Positions 32,820-44,600 are shown, counted from the first letter of the stretch. The stretch: 64,000 nucleotides of DNA from an uncultured Bacillota bacterium (GCA_949287245.1 CASEFL010000007.1:1-64000), one strand, 5' to 3'. Numbers and translations are program-made. Notes: generated by a model not told the origin, from the sequence alone.

Positions 32820-34770
32820 GATTTATACTAAATTTCGAAAACGGGATTGGTGGATTATTTTGCTTATTGTCCTCTTAACCATTTTACAAGTGTATTGCAC
32901 AATGCTGATGGTTGATTATATCAGTGGAATGATTACTGCTATTGAGTATGTGAATGCTCATAATAGTGCAAACGAGCTCCTCTCCATTTTTAGTAATGCT
33001 TTATCAAATCAACCAGGAGGCGATTCCTTTCTTTTCACTCTTACTGGTCTTATTCGCCCTCATGTCCAAAATGATGTAATTGTTTGGGATCAATTAATGA
33101 CTGACTCTTCTTTCCAAGCCTTTCTTTCTGTTTTGCCAAAAGAGATAGGGGATATGTTTACTACCATTAGTAAAGCAGGACCTGGCGATATTTGGATTGA
33201 GGGGGGAATGATGGTTCTTGTCGCGGCAGGTATTATGGGTTGTCAAATTGTAATTGAAGTTGCTGCTTCTTATGTAACCGCGAATTTAGCAACCAAAGTT
33301 CGCAAAGAACTTAACGAGAAGATTTCTAATTTCTCTTTAGCAGAAATTAAGCACTTTACTCCAGCTTCCTTAATTACTCGTACCACGAATGATGTTCAAC
33401 AAGTAAGCATGTGTACTCTTCTTGTTCTACGGATGATTTTTGCTGCCCCTGTTACTGCCATTTGGGCCATATGTAAAATCCAGGCAGCAAGTTGGGAATT
33501 GACTTTATCTACGGCAATTACGATTGTTGTTCTTGTTCTTGCTCTTGTTGTCATCATGTGTCTTGTTCTTCCTATATTTAAAACAATGCAGAAGAAAATC
33601 GATCGTATTAATTCTTTGATGCAAGAAAATCTAACAGGAATTCGTGTTGTTCGTGCCTATAATGCAGAATCTTATCAAGAAGAAAAATTTAAGAAATCGA
33701 ATAATGATTTAACAAAAGCACAACTATTTACTGGAAGAATTTTAGCCTTACTTTCTCCCATTATGATGATTTTAATGAATGTTTTAACGCTTGCGATTTA
33801 TTGGATTGGGGCTTATCTGATGAATGGGGAGACAAACTTAAATTATGCTAATGTCAGTGCATTTTCTTCTTTAGCTACTCAAATTGTCATGTCTTTCATG
33901 ATGCTTTTAATGATGTTTGTCATGTGGCCAAGAGCTAGTGTATCCGCAAAAAGAATTAACGAAGTTTTAGAATGTCCTTTATCGATACAAGATCCTATCA
34001 ACCCTATGACACCAAAAGAGACGGGAACGGTTGTCTTTGATGATGTGTCTTTTCGTTATCCAGATGCAGAAGAAGATGTGTTAGAGCATATTTCTTTTGT
34101 AGCAAATCAAGGGGATACGATTGCTTTTATCGGTTCAACTGGTTCGGGAAAATCTTCTTTAGTAAATTTAGTTGCCCGTTTATACGATGTTACAGAAGGA
34201 CACGTTTATATCGATGGGGTAGATATTCGCAATTTAACGCAAGTTGATTTGCGGAAAAGGATAGGTTTTGTACCACAACAAGGCCTTCTTTTTAGTGGTA
34301 CTGTTCGTTCAAATTTATCTTTAGGAGCTGAAGGCGAATATAACGATGAAGAGTGTTTACGGGCATTGAAGATTGCCTCAGCGGACTCTTTTGTATCGGA
34401 AATGGAAGGCGGAATTGATGCATCGATTGCGCAAGGAGGGACAAATGTTTCTGGAGGACAAAGGCAACGCCTTTGTATTGCAAGAGCGGTCGCGATAAAA
34501 CCTGAAATCTTTGTCTTTGATGACTCTTTCTCTGCTTTAGATTTCAAAACAGATAAAACCGTTAGGGAAAATCTTGCTAGAGAAGAAAAGAATGCAACAA
34601 AACTTATTGTTGCTCAAAGAATCGGAACCATTATGGATGCAGACTGCATTCTTGTTCTACAAGAAGGGAAAGTTGTAGGGAAGGGTACACATAAAGAATT
34701 ACTAAAAACATGTGAGATTTACCGCGATATTGCTTTAAGTCAAATGTCTAAGGAGGAACTCGGATTATGA
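32812..34770 (+). CDS. ABC exporter half, degenerate-site subunit
   Basis: A 652-residue exporter half: six membrane helices (about 15-390, with a long external loop after helix 1) and a C-terminal ATPase. Walker A is GSTGSGKSS, the signature VSGGQRQR is canonical, but Walker B ends FDDSF: the catalytic Glu is Asp. In known heterodimeric exporters (BmrCD, TM287/288, TmrAB) this marks the subunit forming the degenerate ATP site. It pairs with the next gene (ATGA overlap). Probable multidrug or lipid exporter under MarR control. Confidence 0.88.
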   Translation: MFKIYTKFRKRDWWIILLIVLLTILQVYCTMLMVDYISGMITAIEYVNAHNSANELLSIFSNALSNQPGGDSFLFTLTGLIRPHVQNDVIVWDQLMTDSSFQAFLSVLPKEIGDMFTTISKAGPGDIWIEGGMMVLVAAGIMGCQIVIEVAASYVTANLATKVRKELNEKISNFSLAEIKHFTPASLITRTTNDVQQVSMCTLLVLRMIFAAPVTAIWAICKIQAASWELTLSTAITIVVLVLALVVIMCLVLPIFKTMQKKIDRINSLMQENLTGIRVVRAYNAESYQEEKFKKSNNDLTKAQLFTGRILALLSPIMMILMNVLTLAIYWIGAYLMNGETNLNYANVSAFSSLATQIVMSFMMLLMMFVMWPRASVSAKRINEVLECPLSIQDPINPMTPKETGTVVFDDVSFRYPDAEEDVLEHISFVANQGDTIAFIGSTGSGKSSLVNLVARLYDVTEGHVYIDGVDIRNLTQVDLRKRIGFVPQQGLLFSGTVRSNLSLGAEGEYNDEECLRALKIASADSFVSEMEGGIDASIAQGGTNVSGGQRQRLCIARAVAIKPEIFVFDDSFSALDFKTDKTVRENLAREEKNATKLIVAQRIGTIMDADCILVLQEGKVVGKGTHKELLKTCEIYRDIALSQMSKEELGL

Positions 34771-36554
34771 AAATGAGAGATAGTGAGAAACGTACGTTTT
34801 CTCCTTTAAAAGATTTATTTTACGATTTTGGAAAACGTTTTATCCCTGTCGCGATTGCCTCCCTTCTTTTAATTACATCGGTTGTGTTGCAAATTCTTGC
34901 ACCAACCTATCTCCGACAATTTACCGATGAGATTGCCAATAACTATTTAAGCCATGCAATTAATATGGATGCTCTTTTAAAAACCGGGATCACTTTGATT
35001 GTCTTCTATGTTGCTGTGGCCCTTTTTGGGTACTCTGCAAACTATATCATGACAACCGTTACTCAACGTTATGCTGAAAATTTAAGAAATCGGATTGCCA
35101 GCAAAATTAATCGTATACCTCTTTCGTATTTTGATGGTCATTCCCATGGAGATTTGCTTTCTACATTAACCAATGATGTTGATCAAATCGGTCAGTCGCT
35201 TCAGCAAAGTGTGAGCATGGTTATTCAATCTTTATTCATGATTGTTGGCGTTTTAATCGCAATGTTTTCTGTTTCTTGGCAGATGGCTTTAGCCGCCATG
35301 TCCTCTTTGCCGTTTATGATTATTTTTGTTCTTATTGTTTTAAAACTAGCTATGCCTCGCTTTAAAAGGAGACAAGATGCGATTGCTCTTGTGAATTCTA
35401 TCGTGGAAGAAGTCTACTCTGGTCATCTAGTGATTAAATGTTTTAACGCCAAAAAGAAAACGAATGACCATTTTGATAAAGAAAATGAAAATTTAAATAA
35501 GGCAATGTATCAAGCACAATGCCTTGGAGGGTTGTTTCAGCCATTAATGAGTTTTATCTCTTACTTTGCCTATGCCATGGTCTTCCTAGTGGGAGGATTA
35601 TTAATGAATGCGCAAGCTGGCGTTACCTTTGGCACGATTACAGCATTTACCGTTTATGTATCTCTTTTCCAATCGCCTTTAAGCCAAATTGCCCAATCCT
35701 TAAATGTACTTCAAATGGCGACAGCTTCTGCAAATCGTGTTTTTGCTTTCCTTCATGAAAAAGAATTAGAAAATGAGGACGAGAAAAGGGATGTTTTCCC
35801 TTTAATCAAGGGAAAGAAATCAGTCCGCGGAGAGGTCATCTTTGATCATGTTTCTTTTTCTTACGATGAAAGCCGCGAAATTATTCATGATTTCTCGGCG
35901 AAAGTACAACCAGGGATGAAAGTTGCTATTGTGGGTCCTACAGGAGCAGGTAAGACAACAATGGTTAATCTTTTGATGCGCTTTTATGAAATTAATTCAG
36001 GCAATATTTATATTGATGGAGTCTCAACAAAAGAAATGAAAAGGGAAGAACTTCATTCCATTTTTGGTATGGTCTTACAGGATACGTGGCTATTTGAAGG
36101 GACAGTTCGGGAAAATTTAGTTTATAACACAGAAAATGTTAGTGACGATAAATTGCGTCACGCCATAAAAGAAGGTTCTCTATCTCATTATGTAAAAACA
36201 TTACCTGGCGGACTAAATTATGAAATTCATGATCCTTCCTCAATCGCAGGTGGTCAGAAACAATTAATGACAATTGTTCGTGCTAGTTTAAAAGACGCTC
36301 CATTGCTTATTCTTGATGAGGCGACATCAAATGTTGATACAAGAACGGAAGAAAAGATTCAAGAAGCAATGGACCGTTTAATGGAAGGACGAACCTCTTT
36401 TGTTATCGCGCACCGCTTATCAACAATCAAAAATGCCGATTTAATTTTAGTAATGAAAGATGGAAATATTGTCGAGCAAGGAACTCATGATAGTTTAATG
36501 GAAGAGAATGGTTTCTATGCTTCCTTATATAATTCCCAGTTTGCCTTAGAGTAA
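34767..36554 (+). CDS. ABC exporter half, catalytic subunit
   Basis: A 595-residue exporter half with six helices (about 20-330) and an ATPase with Walker A GPTGAGKTT, Walker B ILDEATS (catalytic Glu present) and H-loop IAHRLS. Its signature is IAGGQKQ instead of LSGGQ. This is the complement of the partner's defect: the degenerate site combines this signature with the partner's Asp. It is the last gene of the MarR-ABC-ABC operon. Confidence 0.9.
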   Translation: MKMRDSEKRTFSPLKDLFYDFGKRFIPVAIASLLLITSVVLQILAPTYLRQFTDEIANNYLSHAINMDALLKTGITLIVFYVAVALFGYSANYIMTTVTQRYAENLRNRIASKINRIPLSYFDGHSHGDLLSTLTNDVDQIGQSLQQSVSMVIQSLFMIVGVLIAMFSVSWQMALAAMSSLPFMIIFVLIVLKLAMPRFKRRQDAIALVNSIVEEVYSGHLVIKCFNAKKKTNDHFDKENENLNKAMYQAQCLGGLFQPLMSFISYFAYAMVFLVGGLLMNAQAGVTFGTITAFTVYVSLFQSPLSQIAQSLNVLQMATASANRVFAFLHEKELENEDEKRDVFPLIKGKKSVRGEVIFDHVSFSYDESREIIHDFSAKVQPGMKVAIVGPTGAGKTTMVNLLMRFYEINSGNIYIDGVSTKEMKREELHSIFGMVLQDTWLFEGTVRENLVYNTENVSDDKLRHAIKEGSLSHYVKTLPGGLNYEIHDPSSIAGGQKQLMTIVRASLKDAPLLILDEATSNVDTRTEEKIQEAMDRLMEGRTSFVIAHRLSTIKNADLILVMKDGNIVEQGTHDSLMEENGFYASLYNSQFALE

Positions 36555-36563
36555 AATCTAAGC

Positions 36564-36593
36564 AAAATCAATTTATTTTATGTGATTTTTAAT
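36564..36593 (+). terminator. weak AT-rich terminator
   Basis: AAAATCA and TGATTTT arms around an AT loop, followed by TTAATT. It lies between two convergent operons; weak but the only candidate. Confidence 0.4.
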
Positions 36594-36601
36594 TAAAAAG
36601 A

Positions 36602-39247
36602 CTAAAGTGTTTTTGCTTGGTTTCTTAAATCGTGCAAGGAAGGCGTTTCATTAAACCATGGATGAGTATTGTTGTTTAATAGAGTTAGTTGATATGGGTG
36701 AAATCCTAAAATATGTGAGGCAGCCCTGCGCATGGCAATTTGCATTGTTACAAATTTTGCATCCGCATCTTTCATAAAGGCATCATATTCCATTCTTTCT
36801 TGACTAAAGGTTAAAGAATAGGGATAAGGATCAAGTTCTAATTGGTCTTGAAAATAACGTTCCATATTTTCATCATAAGTGATAGAAGAAAGATTCGCGC
36901 CACCCCCGTTTTCAAAAATAGGAAGAGAAATGTAGCTATTATCTCCATTTTTATAAAGGACATCCGAATGCTCATCTTTAATCATTTTTCTTAATGGTAG
37001 ATAGTCATCGTCTGTAATGGTACGATTTGTGCCAACTCCACCATGATCACGAATAAGACCATAAATATCTTGGAATAGGACAGAGGAAAATTGAAGATTA
37101 TCAATTGTTTTCCAATCGTAAAAACGTGTATTCCCTTCAATAGATATAGAGGATGGGCGCATTGTTGTTGCATAGCCAGTTGTGTCAATTCCTGATAAAT
37201 ATACGGAAAGAAGCATCGCAAAAATGCTTGTTATATTGGAATATAGATAAGAACCCTGAGGACTCACATCAGTTGTAATTGACGCAATTCCGGATTGATA
37301 AAAATAAGTATCTATTATTCTTGCCTCAGTGCCATATTCATAACTTCCATCTGGATTTTTAAAAGGTTCGTCATTGGTTAAGGCTTCAGCAACAACATGA
37401 GCACCATTAATGTAATCTTCTTTAGAATAAGGATCAATAGGGTTATCTTTTCCTGCTTGGAGGAGGAAGGTGTCGGTCATATTGCCGGTCATGATGCCTC
37501 CAGAGAGTAAGGTGTCTGCTTTATAACCCATTCCAGCAATCGCAGTTAAATCTTGTTCCATATAACTTTTTACCGTGTCTTCATATTCATTCCCGCCTGC
37601 GCTCCATTTGACTTTTTTATCATCATTTGGCTCGCTAAGATCATAAGAGCCGACACGAATAAGATATTCCATCGCGCGTTGAATTAAAGAATTCTCTAAA
37701 GTAAAGTTTTTCGCATCATAAGCACGAATAACATTTCTTCCTGACTCAATTACAGAATTTTGAATTTGAATATTTTCTCCTGTAACTTCTACGACCGTTC
37801 CTGTGTATTCAAGGTTGGTAAGGTTATTTCCAAAATCACAATTTTTAAAATGGACATCATTAAGAGTAATGTCATTTCCTTCCACATAAAAACCAATGTT
37901 ATCTTGTCCATATAAGGCAAACATCGGCCACGGGCTACCAGGATCTACAGGGTCAACTTTTGTTTTAGGTGAACCTAGGGAAATAACTAATTGTGGTCCG
38001 TCAAAAATATCATTTTTTGTAGGCATGACCGCCAAAGTTTCATCGCCAGAATTTTCTACGCCATCAGGATCTAGTTCCACATATTGTCGTGGATAAGCTA
38101 AATCGTGAAGATTCGCGACAAAGCCATTTCCATACCATGATTTTTGAATATGAAAACCTGCATATATATTGAGATCAACGGGGTATATATTGTCATCTTG
38201 ATATTTATTTGCTTCTTCATTCCATTCCTCCAAAAACCTTGTTTGGTTTTTCATTGGGAAAGAATAAATTTCTTCTTGATAGGAAAAGGAATCATTTTCA
38301 ATATCATAATGTCCCATGAGGGCAGTAGCCCCACTAGTATCTTTATAAATTAAATTCCCTCTTTCATCTAAAGAAGGAACGTAGCGCGCAGTTTCTTTAT
38401 TAAAGTATCCTTGAACCGTATTTTGTAATGAATCAAGGTTTACGCGTTGAACAATGGTTTCCCCATCGGAAGAAAAATTTGTTGCCATTAGTAAATCATC
38501 ATAAGAATAGATATTAACCCCATCGATAATTTCAAAAGAAAGGCGATAAGTGGCTAATGTTGATTCTGACCAAGGATTTTCAAATTCGATGTAGGCAGGT
38601 CCTGCCTGTAAAAAAGAGATTCTTCCTTCGGGACGTGAAACAGAAATATTCTCACTATAATTCATCAGTAGATCGTCAACTTCAATTTGATTTGCACCAA
38701 ATAAGGAAAGAGAAAATCCCAAAGAAGAGGGGACTTTTGCATAGTTATCTAACGATAGTGTGTCATAAGACAAATCATATAGACCAACATATTTTGTTGA
38801 ATCAATATTTTGTTGACTCCATGGACGATCAATATCCACAATGACGGCACCGCCATCATCATAAAATGTTGCCGTAAATCTTCTTTCAACGTTACCTTTT
38901 TCGTTATGACAATTTACTAACACTCGTCCTGGGCGATTAGGAACTAAAAATGTTGCCGCCTCTTCAACTTCAATATAGGCAACATCTTCAAAAGGAGGAA
39001 GATTTTCTACTTCCCATACAAGATTATTCCCTTCACTTAAAGGATAGCGGTCGTCATAAATTCCCTCTGCTTTTAAAGAGATTCTCCCGTCTTCTAAAGA
39101 GAAGGCTTCGTTTTCTTTATAGTCCCAATCAATACGTTGAATGTCTTGTTCTACCTCACGAATAACATAATTTGAGGTGACAAAAGAAAGGACTGCAATA
39201 GCAAAAGGGGCAAGAAGAAGAAATGCTAAAGCTTTTCGCCGCATCAT
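36602..39247 (-). CDS. large extracytoplasmic beta-helix-like protein
   Basis: An 881-residue protein with an N-terminal signal anchor (about 5-25) and a long external region. Middle repeats with NITLNDVHFKNCDFGNNL, NIQIQNSVIESGRNVIRAYDAKNFTLENSLIQRA have the spacing of a right-handed parallel beta-helix. There is no catalytic triad, LPXTG or lipobox. It overlaps the ABC permease gene by 4 bases, in one operon with an ATPase and a second giant surface protein. I cannot match it to a named family. Possible roles: a surface structure assembled or released by the transporter, or its external substrate-binding part. Confidence 0.65.
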   Translation of the reverse strand: MMRRKALAFLLLAPFAIAVLSFVTSNYVIREVEQDIQRIDWDYKENEAFSLEDGRISLKAEGIYDDRYPLSEGNNLVWEVENLPPFEDVAYIEVEEAATFLVPNRPGRVLVNCHNEKGNVERRFTATFYDDGGAVIVDIDRPWSQQNIDSTKYVGLYDLSYDTLSLDNYAKVPSSLGFSLSLFGANQIEVDDLLMNYSENISVSRPEGRISFLQAGPAYIEFENPWSESTLATYRLSFEIIDGVNIYSYDDLLMATNFSSDGETIVQRVNLDSLQNTVQGYFNKETARYVPSLDERGNLIYKDTSGATALMGHYDIENDSFSYQEEIYSFPMKNQTRFLEEWNEEANKYQDDNIYPVDLNIYAGFHIQKSWYGNGFVANLHDLAYPRQYVELDPDGVENSGDETLAVMPTKNDIFDGPQLVISLGSPKTKVDPVDPGSPWPMFALYGQDNIGFYVEGNDITLNDVHFKNCDFGNNLTNLEYTGTVVEVTGENIQIQNSVIESGRNVIRAYDAKNFTLENSLIQRAMEYLIRVGSYDLSEPNDDKKVKWSAGGNEYEDTVKSYMEQDLTAIAGMGYKADTLLSGGIMTGNMTDTFLLQAGKDNPIDPYSKEDYINGAHVVAEALTNDEPFKNPDGSYEYGTEARIIDTYFYQSGIASITTDVSPQGSYLYSNITSIFAMLLSVYLSGIDTTGYATTMRPSSISIEGNTRFYDWKTIDNLQFSSVLFQDIYGLIRDHGGVGTNRTITDDDYLPLRKMIKDEHSDVLYKNGDNSYISLPIFENGGGANLSSITYDENMERYFQDQLELDPYPYSLTFSQERMEYDAFMKDADAKFVTMQIAMRRAASHILGFHPYQLTLLNNNTHPWFNETPSLHDLRNQAKTL

Positions 39248-40863
39248 AGTTCATTTCCTCCTTCATAACGATAAAACAAGCGATTAATTCTTGATGGCGC
39301 TTTTATTAATAAAAGTAAGAAAAGAATTCCCTCCATCGCGATTAAAGAAACGTAAAAAGTAACTTCTAAGCTTTCCTTAAATGTAGGGATTAATGTTAAT
39401 AAAGAGGCAAGAAGCACAAAAAGGACGGGGAAAAGGAAATCAAGAACAATAGAAATTGCACTTCCAGAACCTTTGTCAAGAAAATCCACATAAAGACCAC
39501 TATAAAGAAGTATCCCAATTAGCAAGAGGCCCATAATAAGAACATAGATGAAATTTGACCACGCAATTTCCCCCATCGCACATAGAAGAATGCTTGTTGA
39601 TAAATAAGAAAAGGAGGAAACAAGGAAAGGAACGAGAAGCTTTAACATCATTTGTTTTGCAGGAGAATAAGGAAGCACTTTTAAAAGGGGGATTGTTTTC
39701 TTTTCGCGAGTAAGGGAAGAGGCAGCCATAGAATTAATAATGGACAAGAAAAGAAGAATGCATAAAGCGTCAATTGAGGAATATATATTAGGGAAAAGAC
39801 TTCGAATGTAAGTTAAATTTCCTGTAGAGAAAATGACATTGAGTGTTGATACAACAAGGTAAATTAGAAAAGGTTGAACAATTACCAAAACAACATAAGA
39901 GGCCATATTCCCATCTTCTTTAAAAGTAAGTAGGAACTCTTTTTTTAAAAAAGCAATAGTTGGAGAAGAAGGACGAAAGGGACGAATTTTTCTTTCTTTA
40001 TTTTGAACTTGTTGTTGGTTAGTTAATGAATATCGATAATGGAAATAGGAACCAAATATACCAAAAAGTAGAAAAGCAAAGGGAAGAAGAATTATTGTGG
40101 GAATATTCCAAATTAGGTCTACCTCATTTGCTACTAAAGTAAAGGCACTTGTTGGGTATAAACTAACCGCCAAATTTCTTAATACATTAAGGCTTTCTAC
40201 CGTAAATAGTTCATCTAAAGATCCACCTTGAAGCAAATTAACAAATAAATTTAAAACCTGACTATAAAGAAGCGCTAAAAGATACATAACAGCAATACCA
40301 AATAAAAGAAGAAGGATTTGCTGAGATTTTAAAAATTTACTAATTTCATTATAAAGAGGCAAGAGAAGATAAACGACACCTAAAGCAGCGAAAGGAATAA
40401 GAATGACTTCAAAAAAAGCGACAAGATAAAATACAAACCCCGCATGGACAAAAATACCATAACAAAGGGCAATTGGGAGCGAAGTAATAAGTTGAATTCC
40501 TAGCGCAAATAGGTAGGCATAAAGACTTTTCCCTATAAATACCTCAAAAGGATGAACAGGAGTCATTAAAACGATGTATCGCTCCTTTTGACTTGCGTAA
40601 AGACGTTTATTTAAAAAGGGAAGCAAAATAAAAATACTAAGAAGAAAGAAAGCAAAGAGAAGAGCAGAAAATAATGACCAATTTACTCCAGAATATACCT
40701 TTAAGTGATCAAAAAGTTTCCATGCTAAAAAGCACTCTAAAGCAATCACGAAGGCAAATATAACAAGGGAAGAGAAAAGCGAAAAAAGACGCTTCTTTAC
40801 ACTTCCTTGAAAAAGAGGTGAAGGAGCAAATTCCCTTTTAAAGAAGGTCAAAATGGTATTCAT
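39244..40863 (-). CDS. ABC-2-type transporter permease
   Basis: A 539-residue integral membrane protein with about 12 hydrophobic segments in two halves of six, the second starting near residue 310 (TIAFLKKEFLLTFKEDGNMASYVVLVIVQPFLIYL). This duplication resembles large ABC-2 permeases for which one chain supplies the whole membrane domain. It overlaps its ATPase gene and the downstream beta-helix gene by 4 bases each, so stoichiometric, coupled synthesis is expected. Substrate unknown. Confidence 0.8.
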   Translation of the reverse strand: MNTILTFFKREFAPSPLFQGSVKKRLFSLFSSLVIFAFVIALECFLAWKLFDHLKVYSGVNWSLFSALLFAFFLLSIFILLPFLNKRLYASQKERYIVLMTPVHPFEVFIGKSLYAYLFALGIQLITSLPIALCYGIFVHAGFVFYLVAFFEVILIPFAALGVVYLLLPLYNEISKFLKSQQILLLLFGIAVMYLLALLYSQVLNLFVNLLQGGSLDELFTVESLNVLRNLAVSLYPTSAFTLVANEVDLIWNIPTIILLPFAFLLFGIFGSYFHYRYSLTNQQQVQNKERKIRPFRPSSPTIAFLKKEFLLTFKEDGNMASYVVLVIVQPFLIYLVVSTLNVIFSTGNLTYIRSLFPNIYSSIDALCILLFLSIINSMAASSLTREKKTIPLLKVLPYSPAKQMMLKLLVPFLVSSFSYLSTSILLCAMGEIAWSNFIYVLIMGLLLIGILLYSGLYVDFLDKGSGSAISIVLDFLFPVLFVLLASLLTLIPTFKESLEVTFYVSLIAMEGILFLLLLIKAPSRINRLFYRYEGGNEL

Positions 40864-41594
40864 TCTTCCTCCTTACAGTGCTCCAGGAAGTAAGAAGGAA
40901 GAGTTGATCTTGCTTCAGGTTCTTTTTGAAAATCAAAAATAGAATCGATGGTTCCATCTTTAATAATTGCAACCCTATCGGCAATTTCCGAAACAAGATG
41001 GATGTTATGGGATGCTAAAAATACCGTATTTCCTTGATTTTTGTATTCTTTTAAAAGAAGCACAAGCTCTTCCGTAGTAAAGGCATCTAAACCCACCGTT
41101 GGTTCATCAAGAATAAGAAGCGGGGGATTAGACACCATTGCTGCAATCAAACATATTTTTTGTTGCATACCGTGGCTATACTCACGAATCGGGCGATTTA
41201 AATCACGAAGAGTGAGTTCTAACCTTTTTGCTAAATACAGCATACGTTTATAGGCTTCATCACTCTTTGTTTTATAAATTGCGGCAATAAAACGGATGTA
41301 GGAGACACCAGTCATTTCTTCATACGCCATTGGTTCTGAAGAACTATAACCAATAAACTCTTTGGCTTTAATTGGTTCCTCTTTAATAGAGTGACCATAG
41401 ATTTCAATCGTCCCACTATCAAAAGGTTTGATCCCAATTGCGGATTCAATGGTTGTTGATTTACCAACTCCATTCCTTCCGATAAAACCAAAGATTTCTC
41501 CTGGGTAAACAGTCAAAGTGATATCTTTTAAAACAATCTTTTTACCGTAGGATTTTTGTAAATGATCAATTTTTAAAGCAATTGTACTCTTCAT
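40860..41594 (-). CDS. ABC-2-type transporter ATPase
   Basis: A 244-residue ATPase with Walker A GRNGVGKSTT, signature YSHGMQQK (degenerate S-x-G), Walker B LLILDEPTVGLD and H-loop ASHNIH. It is of the DRA/ABC-2 subfamily used for export of lipids, polysaccharides or antibiotics. The giant surface protein gene ends 8 bases upstream; the permease overlaps its end by 4 bases. Confidence 0.92.
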   Translation of the reverse strand: MKSTIALKIDHLQKSYGKKIVLKDITLTVYPGEIFGFIGRNGVGKSTTIESAIGIKPFDSGTIEIYGHSIKEEPIKAKEFIGYSSSEPMAYEEMTGVSYIRFIAAIYKTKSDEAYKRMLYLAKRLELTLRDLNRPIREYSHGMQQKICLIAAMVSNPPLLILDEPTVGLDAFTTEELVLLLKEYKNQGNTVFLASHNIHLVSEIADRVAIIKDGTIDSIFDFQKEPEARSTLPSYFLEHCKEEE

Positions 41595-41602
41595 AAAATG
41601 AA

Positions 41603-44600
41603 TTATGCTTCAACGCTAGGCAATGTCCATTTTTGCCCGTTATACGTAAAGGATTGATTTTCTTTTAGTTGGCTACTGCTTGTGCCGATTATCCACGCAA
41701 TAGAGCGGTTAAATCTTTCAAAATTTGCGGTTACCTGTGTTGAAGAATTTATCGAGGCAACCTCAAGATGCGCGCCATTAAAGAAGATGTACTGATTACC
41801 ATTGTTCACTGTAGCAACATGATTTTCGTATTTTGTAACTTCTTCCCATGAACCATCAAGAAGAGGCTTAAATTCAAAGCCAGGAACTTCATTTGCGGAT
41901 AACAAATAGATATAGTTTTTCCCATTAACGTTCATCAATCCAGTATTTTTATCATAACTTCCACTCACTAAATTAGTTGAATTAGCGTCAGGAACATACG
42001 TTTTTCCATCAGAGGTTGTTAAGTTTAAGGGAATGGAATAGTAATTTTGAACGGCAGCATGGTTGAAAAACACAACAGGCTTATAATTTCCAACAACAAA
42101 GGCGTTACTTGCTGTGAAACTTACTTTCTTGCTATTCATAGCAGAGGTAAGGCCTTCAATGGAATTAATATTCATATTTCCTCCGATAATATAAGGAGTA
42201 TTAAGTTCTGGATTTTCGCCAAAGGAGAAGTTATTTGGCAAATGAACTGTAGAACTTTTAGCATTCATATAATTCCAGAAAGTATCCATTTTCTTTAAAA
42301 CATCACCACCATTAAATTCTTTAATTGTGGTTGAATTCATATAACTTTTTGTATTTGGAATGTCTAGGGTAGGAACGGCAACAAGTCCTCCAACACCTTG
42401 ATACTCAATTTTGCCTGATATAGCTAAAAGATTTGATAACTCATCAGTATTTGTCTTAGAAAAATTTAATGTGCCGTCTGGATCCATAACAAAACTAGAA
42501 CCAGGAAGAAGAGTCATCTGGTTATTTAAGGTAACATTGCTATCTCCGTGTAAGGCGATATCAAAATATGGGGCAACTAGGAACGGGGCACGATTCGAAT
42601 CAAGTCTAGCATTTTTTGGGCTAGTAATGTGCACCGAGAAATGATTTAAAGCGGCGGTTATGCTATTTCCTTCATAAGAAATTCGTTGATATTCAACGTT
42701 ATGGTAACCTATGTCACTTTGATTGTAGGCTGTATTTGCATTGAGTTTTGTGTTGTATTTTGCCTTCATTTGGCTTTTTAAACTTGCATCGTAACTTACT
42801 GATCTTGTTAAAACACCTTTGCTTAGAACAATTAAGGCATCATCTTCTGGTGTGTCTAGGGTCCCGTTAGCATTAGCACTAACTAAAACAATATTTTGGT
42901 TGATACCATCGGTTCCGTTGCCAGCTAATTTAGCGCGCATATTACCAATAACAGTCGCACCCGCATGGATATCTATATCGGCATTAATATAAGGCATGCG
43001 GTAAAGAAGAAAGGGCATTGTTCCATTAATGAAACTTACGGCATAAGCAGCTTCTTTGATGTTATTTTGAATGACTAAAGGAGATTGGAAAGTTGCTCCA
43101 TCTAAAAGAATAATCTTTCCTCCACCGATAGAGTCAGTAATGGAACCATAAGAAATTAAACTTGCGCCACTACCAACAACTAAATCATGACCGGCTAAAT
43201 CAAGTTCAGAATAACTAGAAATAATTGCACCTTGATGATTAATCATTGCAAAAACATCAGTGCTATCTTTCCTTATGTTACCGTAGTATCCCGTAATACC
43301 TCCTAATACCAAAGAACCACTCAAATATTGGTCGGATTCTAAAGTAATTCTTGTTGAAACATAATTTGTAGGACCAATTCCGTTACGAGTTGTGTCAATA
43401 GTGGTAGAACCTATTGTCGGCTTATAGTTTAAGGTGCGTTCACTTACATTTTCATCATTTGTTCTTTCCGTATCTTCAAGAGCGATAGTGAAATCACCAG
43501 GGGACACTTGAGACGCTTGTCCATTAGGTGATGGCACTTGAGGAGCGGTAATTTTCCCTTCTGAATTTTTAAATAAACGTTGAGAAACACCATTATAGTT
43601 GATGCCGTTTTGTGTGCTTAAATCAACGCTTGTGACTTCAGTGTAAGTATTTCCGGTCGAGGTATCAATCGCCGAAACAGTCACTGTACTTGAAGAAATA
43701 CTGTAGGAACCCTCTTTTGTTATTACAGAATTTTGTAAAGAAGGATTCTCACCTGGGGTTAAATTCTCTTGGTAGGAAGTTGAAAGAGAACTATTTTCGT
43801 TCGTAGAAGATACAACCTCTGCTTTAAAATTCATTGAATGGGTGACAAGGGGATGGTTATTAAGGATTTGACCATCATTATCTTTATAAAGGTAATAGTT
43901 TGATCCTTCTCCATAAGAAGGAGCATCACTTAAAGAAAGCGTCGTTCCGTTTTCAATCCATGAGCCAGTTACGTTGCCATTTGGCTCTGTGAAGGTAACG
44001 TAGGAATAACTTTTTGCATCGCTTGTATCACCCACAATTGTGAAAACAATTTTTGCAATATTTACTTTTCCGTTTGTGGAAATAGTTATCGTTGTACTTT
44101 CAGCCCCGGTATTATTATCTAGGCCTGTTACATAATTTAAAGATTGATCGGCTTGATCAGAAATATCGGGAGTCCCTGTTTTTTCGATGATAGTCGTTAA
44201 TGCTTGAGGGTGTGCAGAACTAGAAAGCGAAATTGTTACAGGATTAGTATCGACTGTAGCAATAACTCTTACTCCACGAATCGCTACGCCCTTTCCAGGG
44301 AATGTTAAAGTAAAAGAACCATTTGCTTCTAGTCTCATCATCGAACCAGTTTCGGCATAAGCACCACTCACTTCTTTTAAGCCGGGATTGATTTTGCCGT
44401 AGTTTCCTTCTACGGATTCGGTCCAATCACCAACATCAAGAACATCATTTCCTATATAGGCTTTTGTGCCAAAAATAAGATCTGCGCAATAAACAGAACT
44501 AATTTGATCGGCAATTGTTGGAAGAAATTGATGAACCGTACTTCCGACAACAATTCCAACGCCAGCAAGAAGTGAGAGGGCGATGGAGCCAATATAGATA

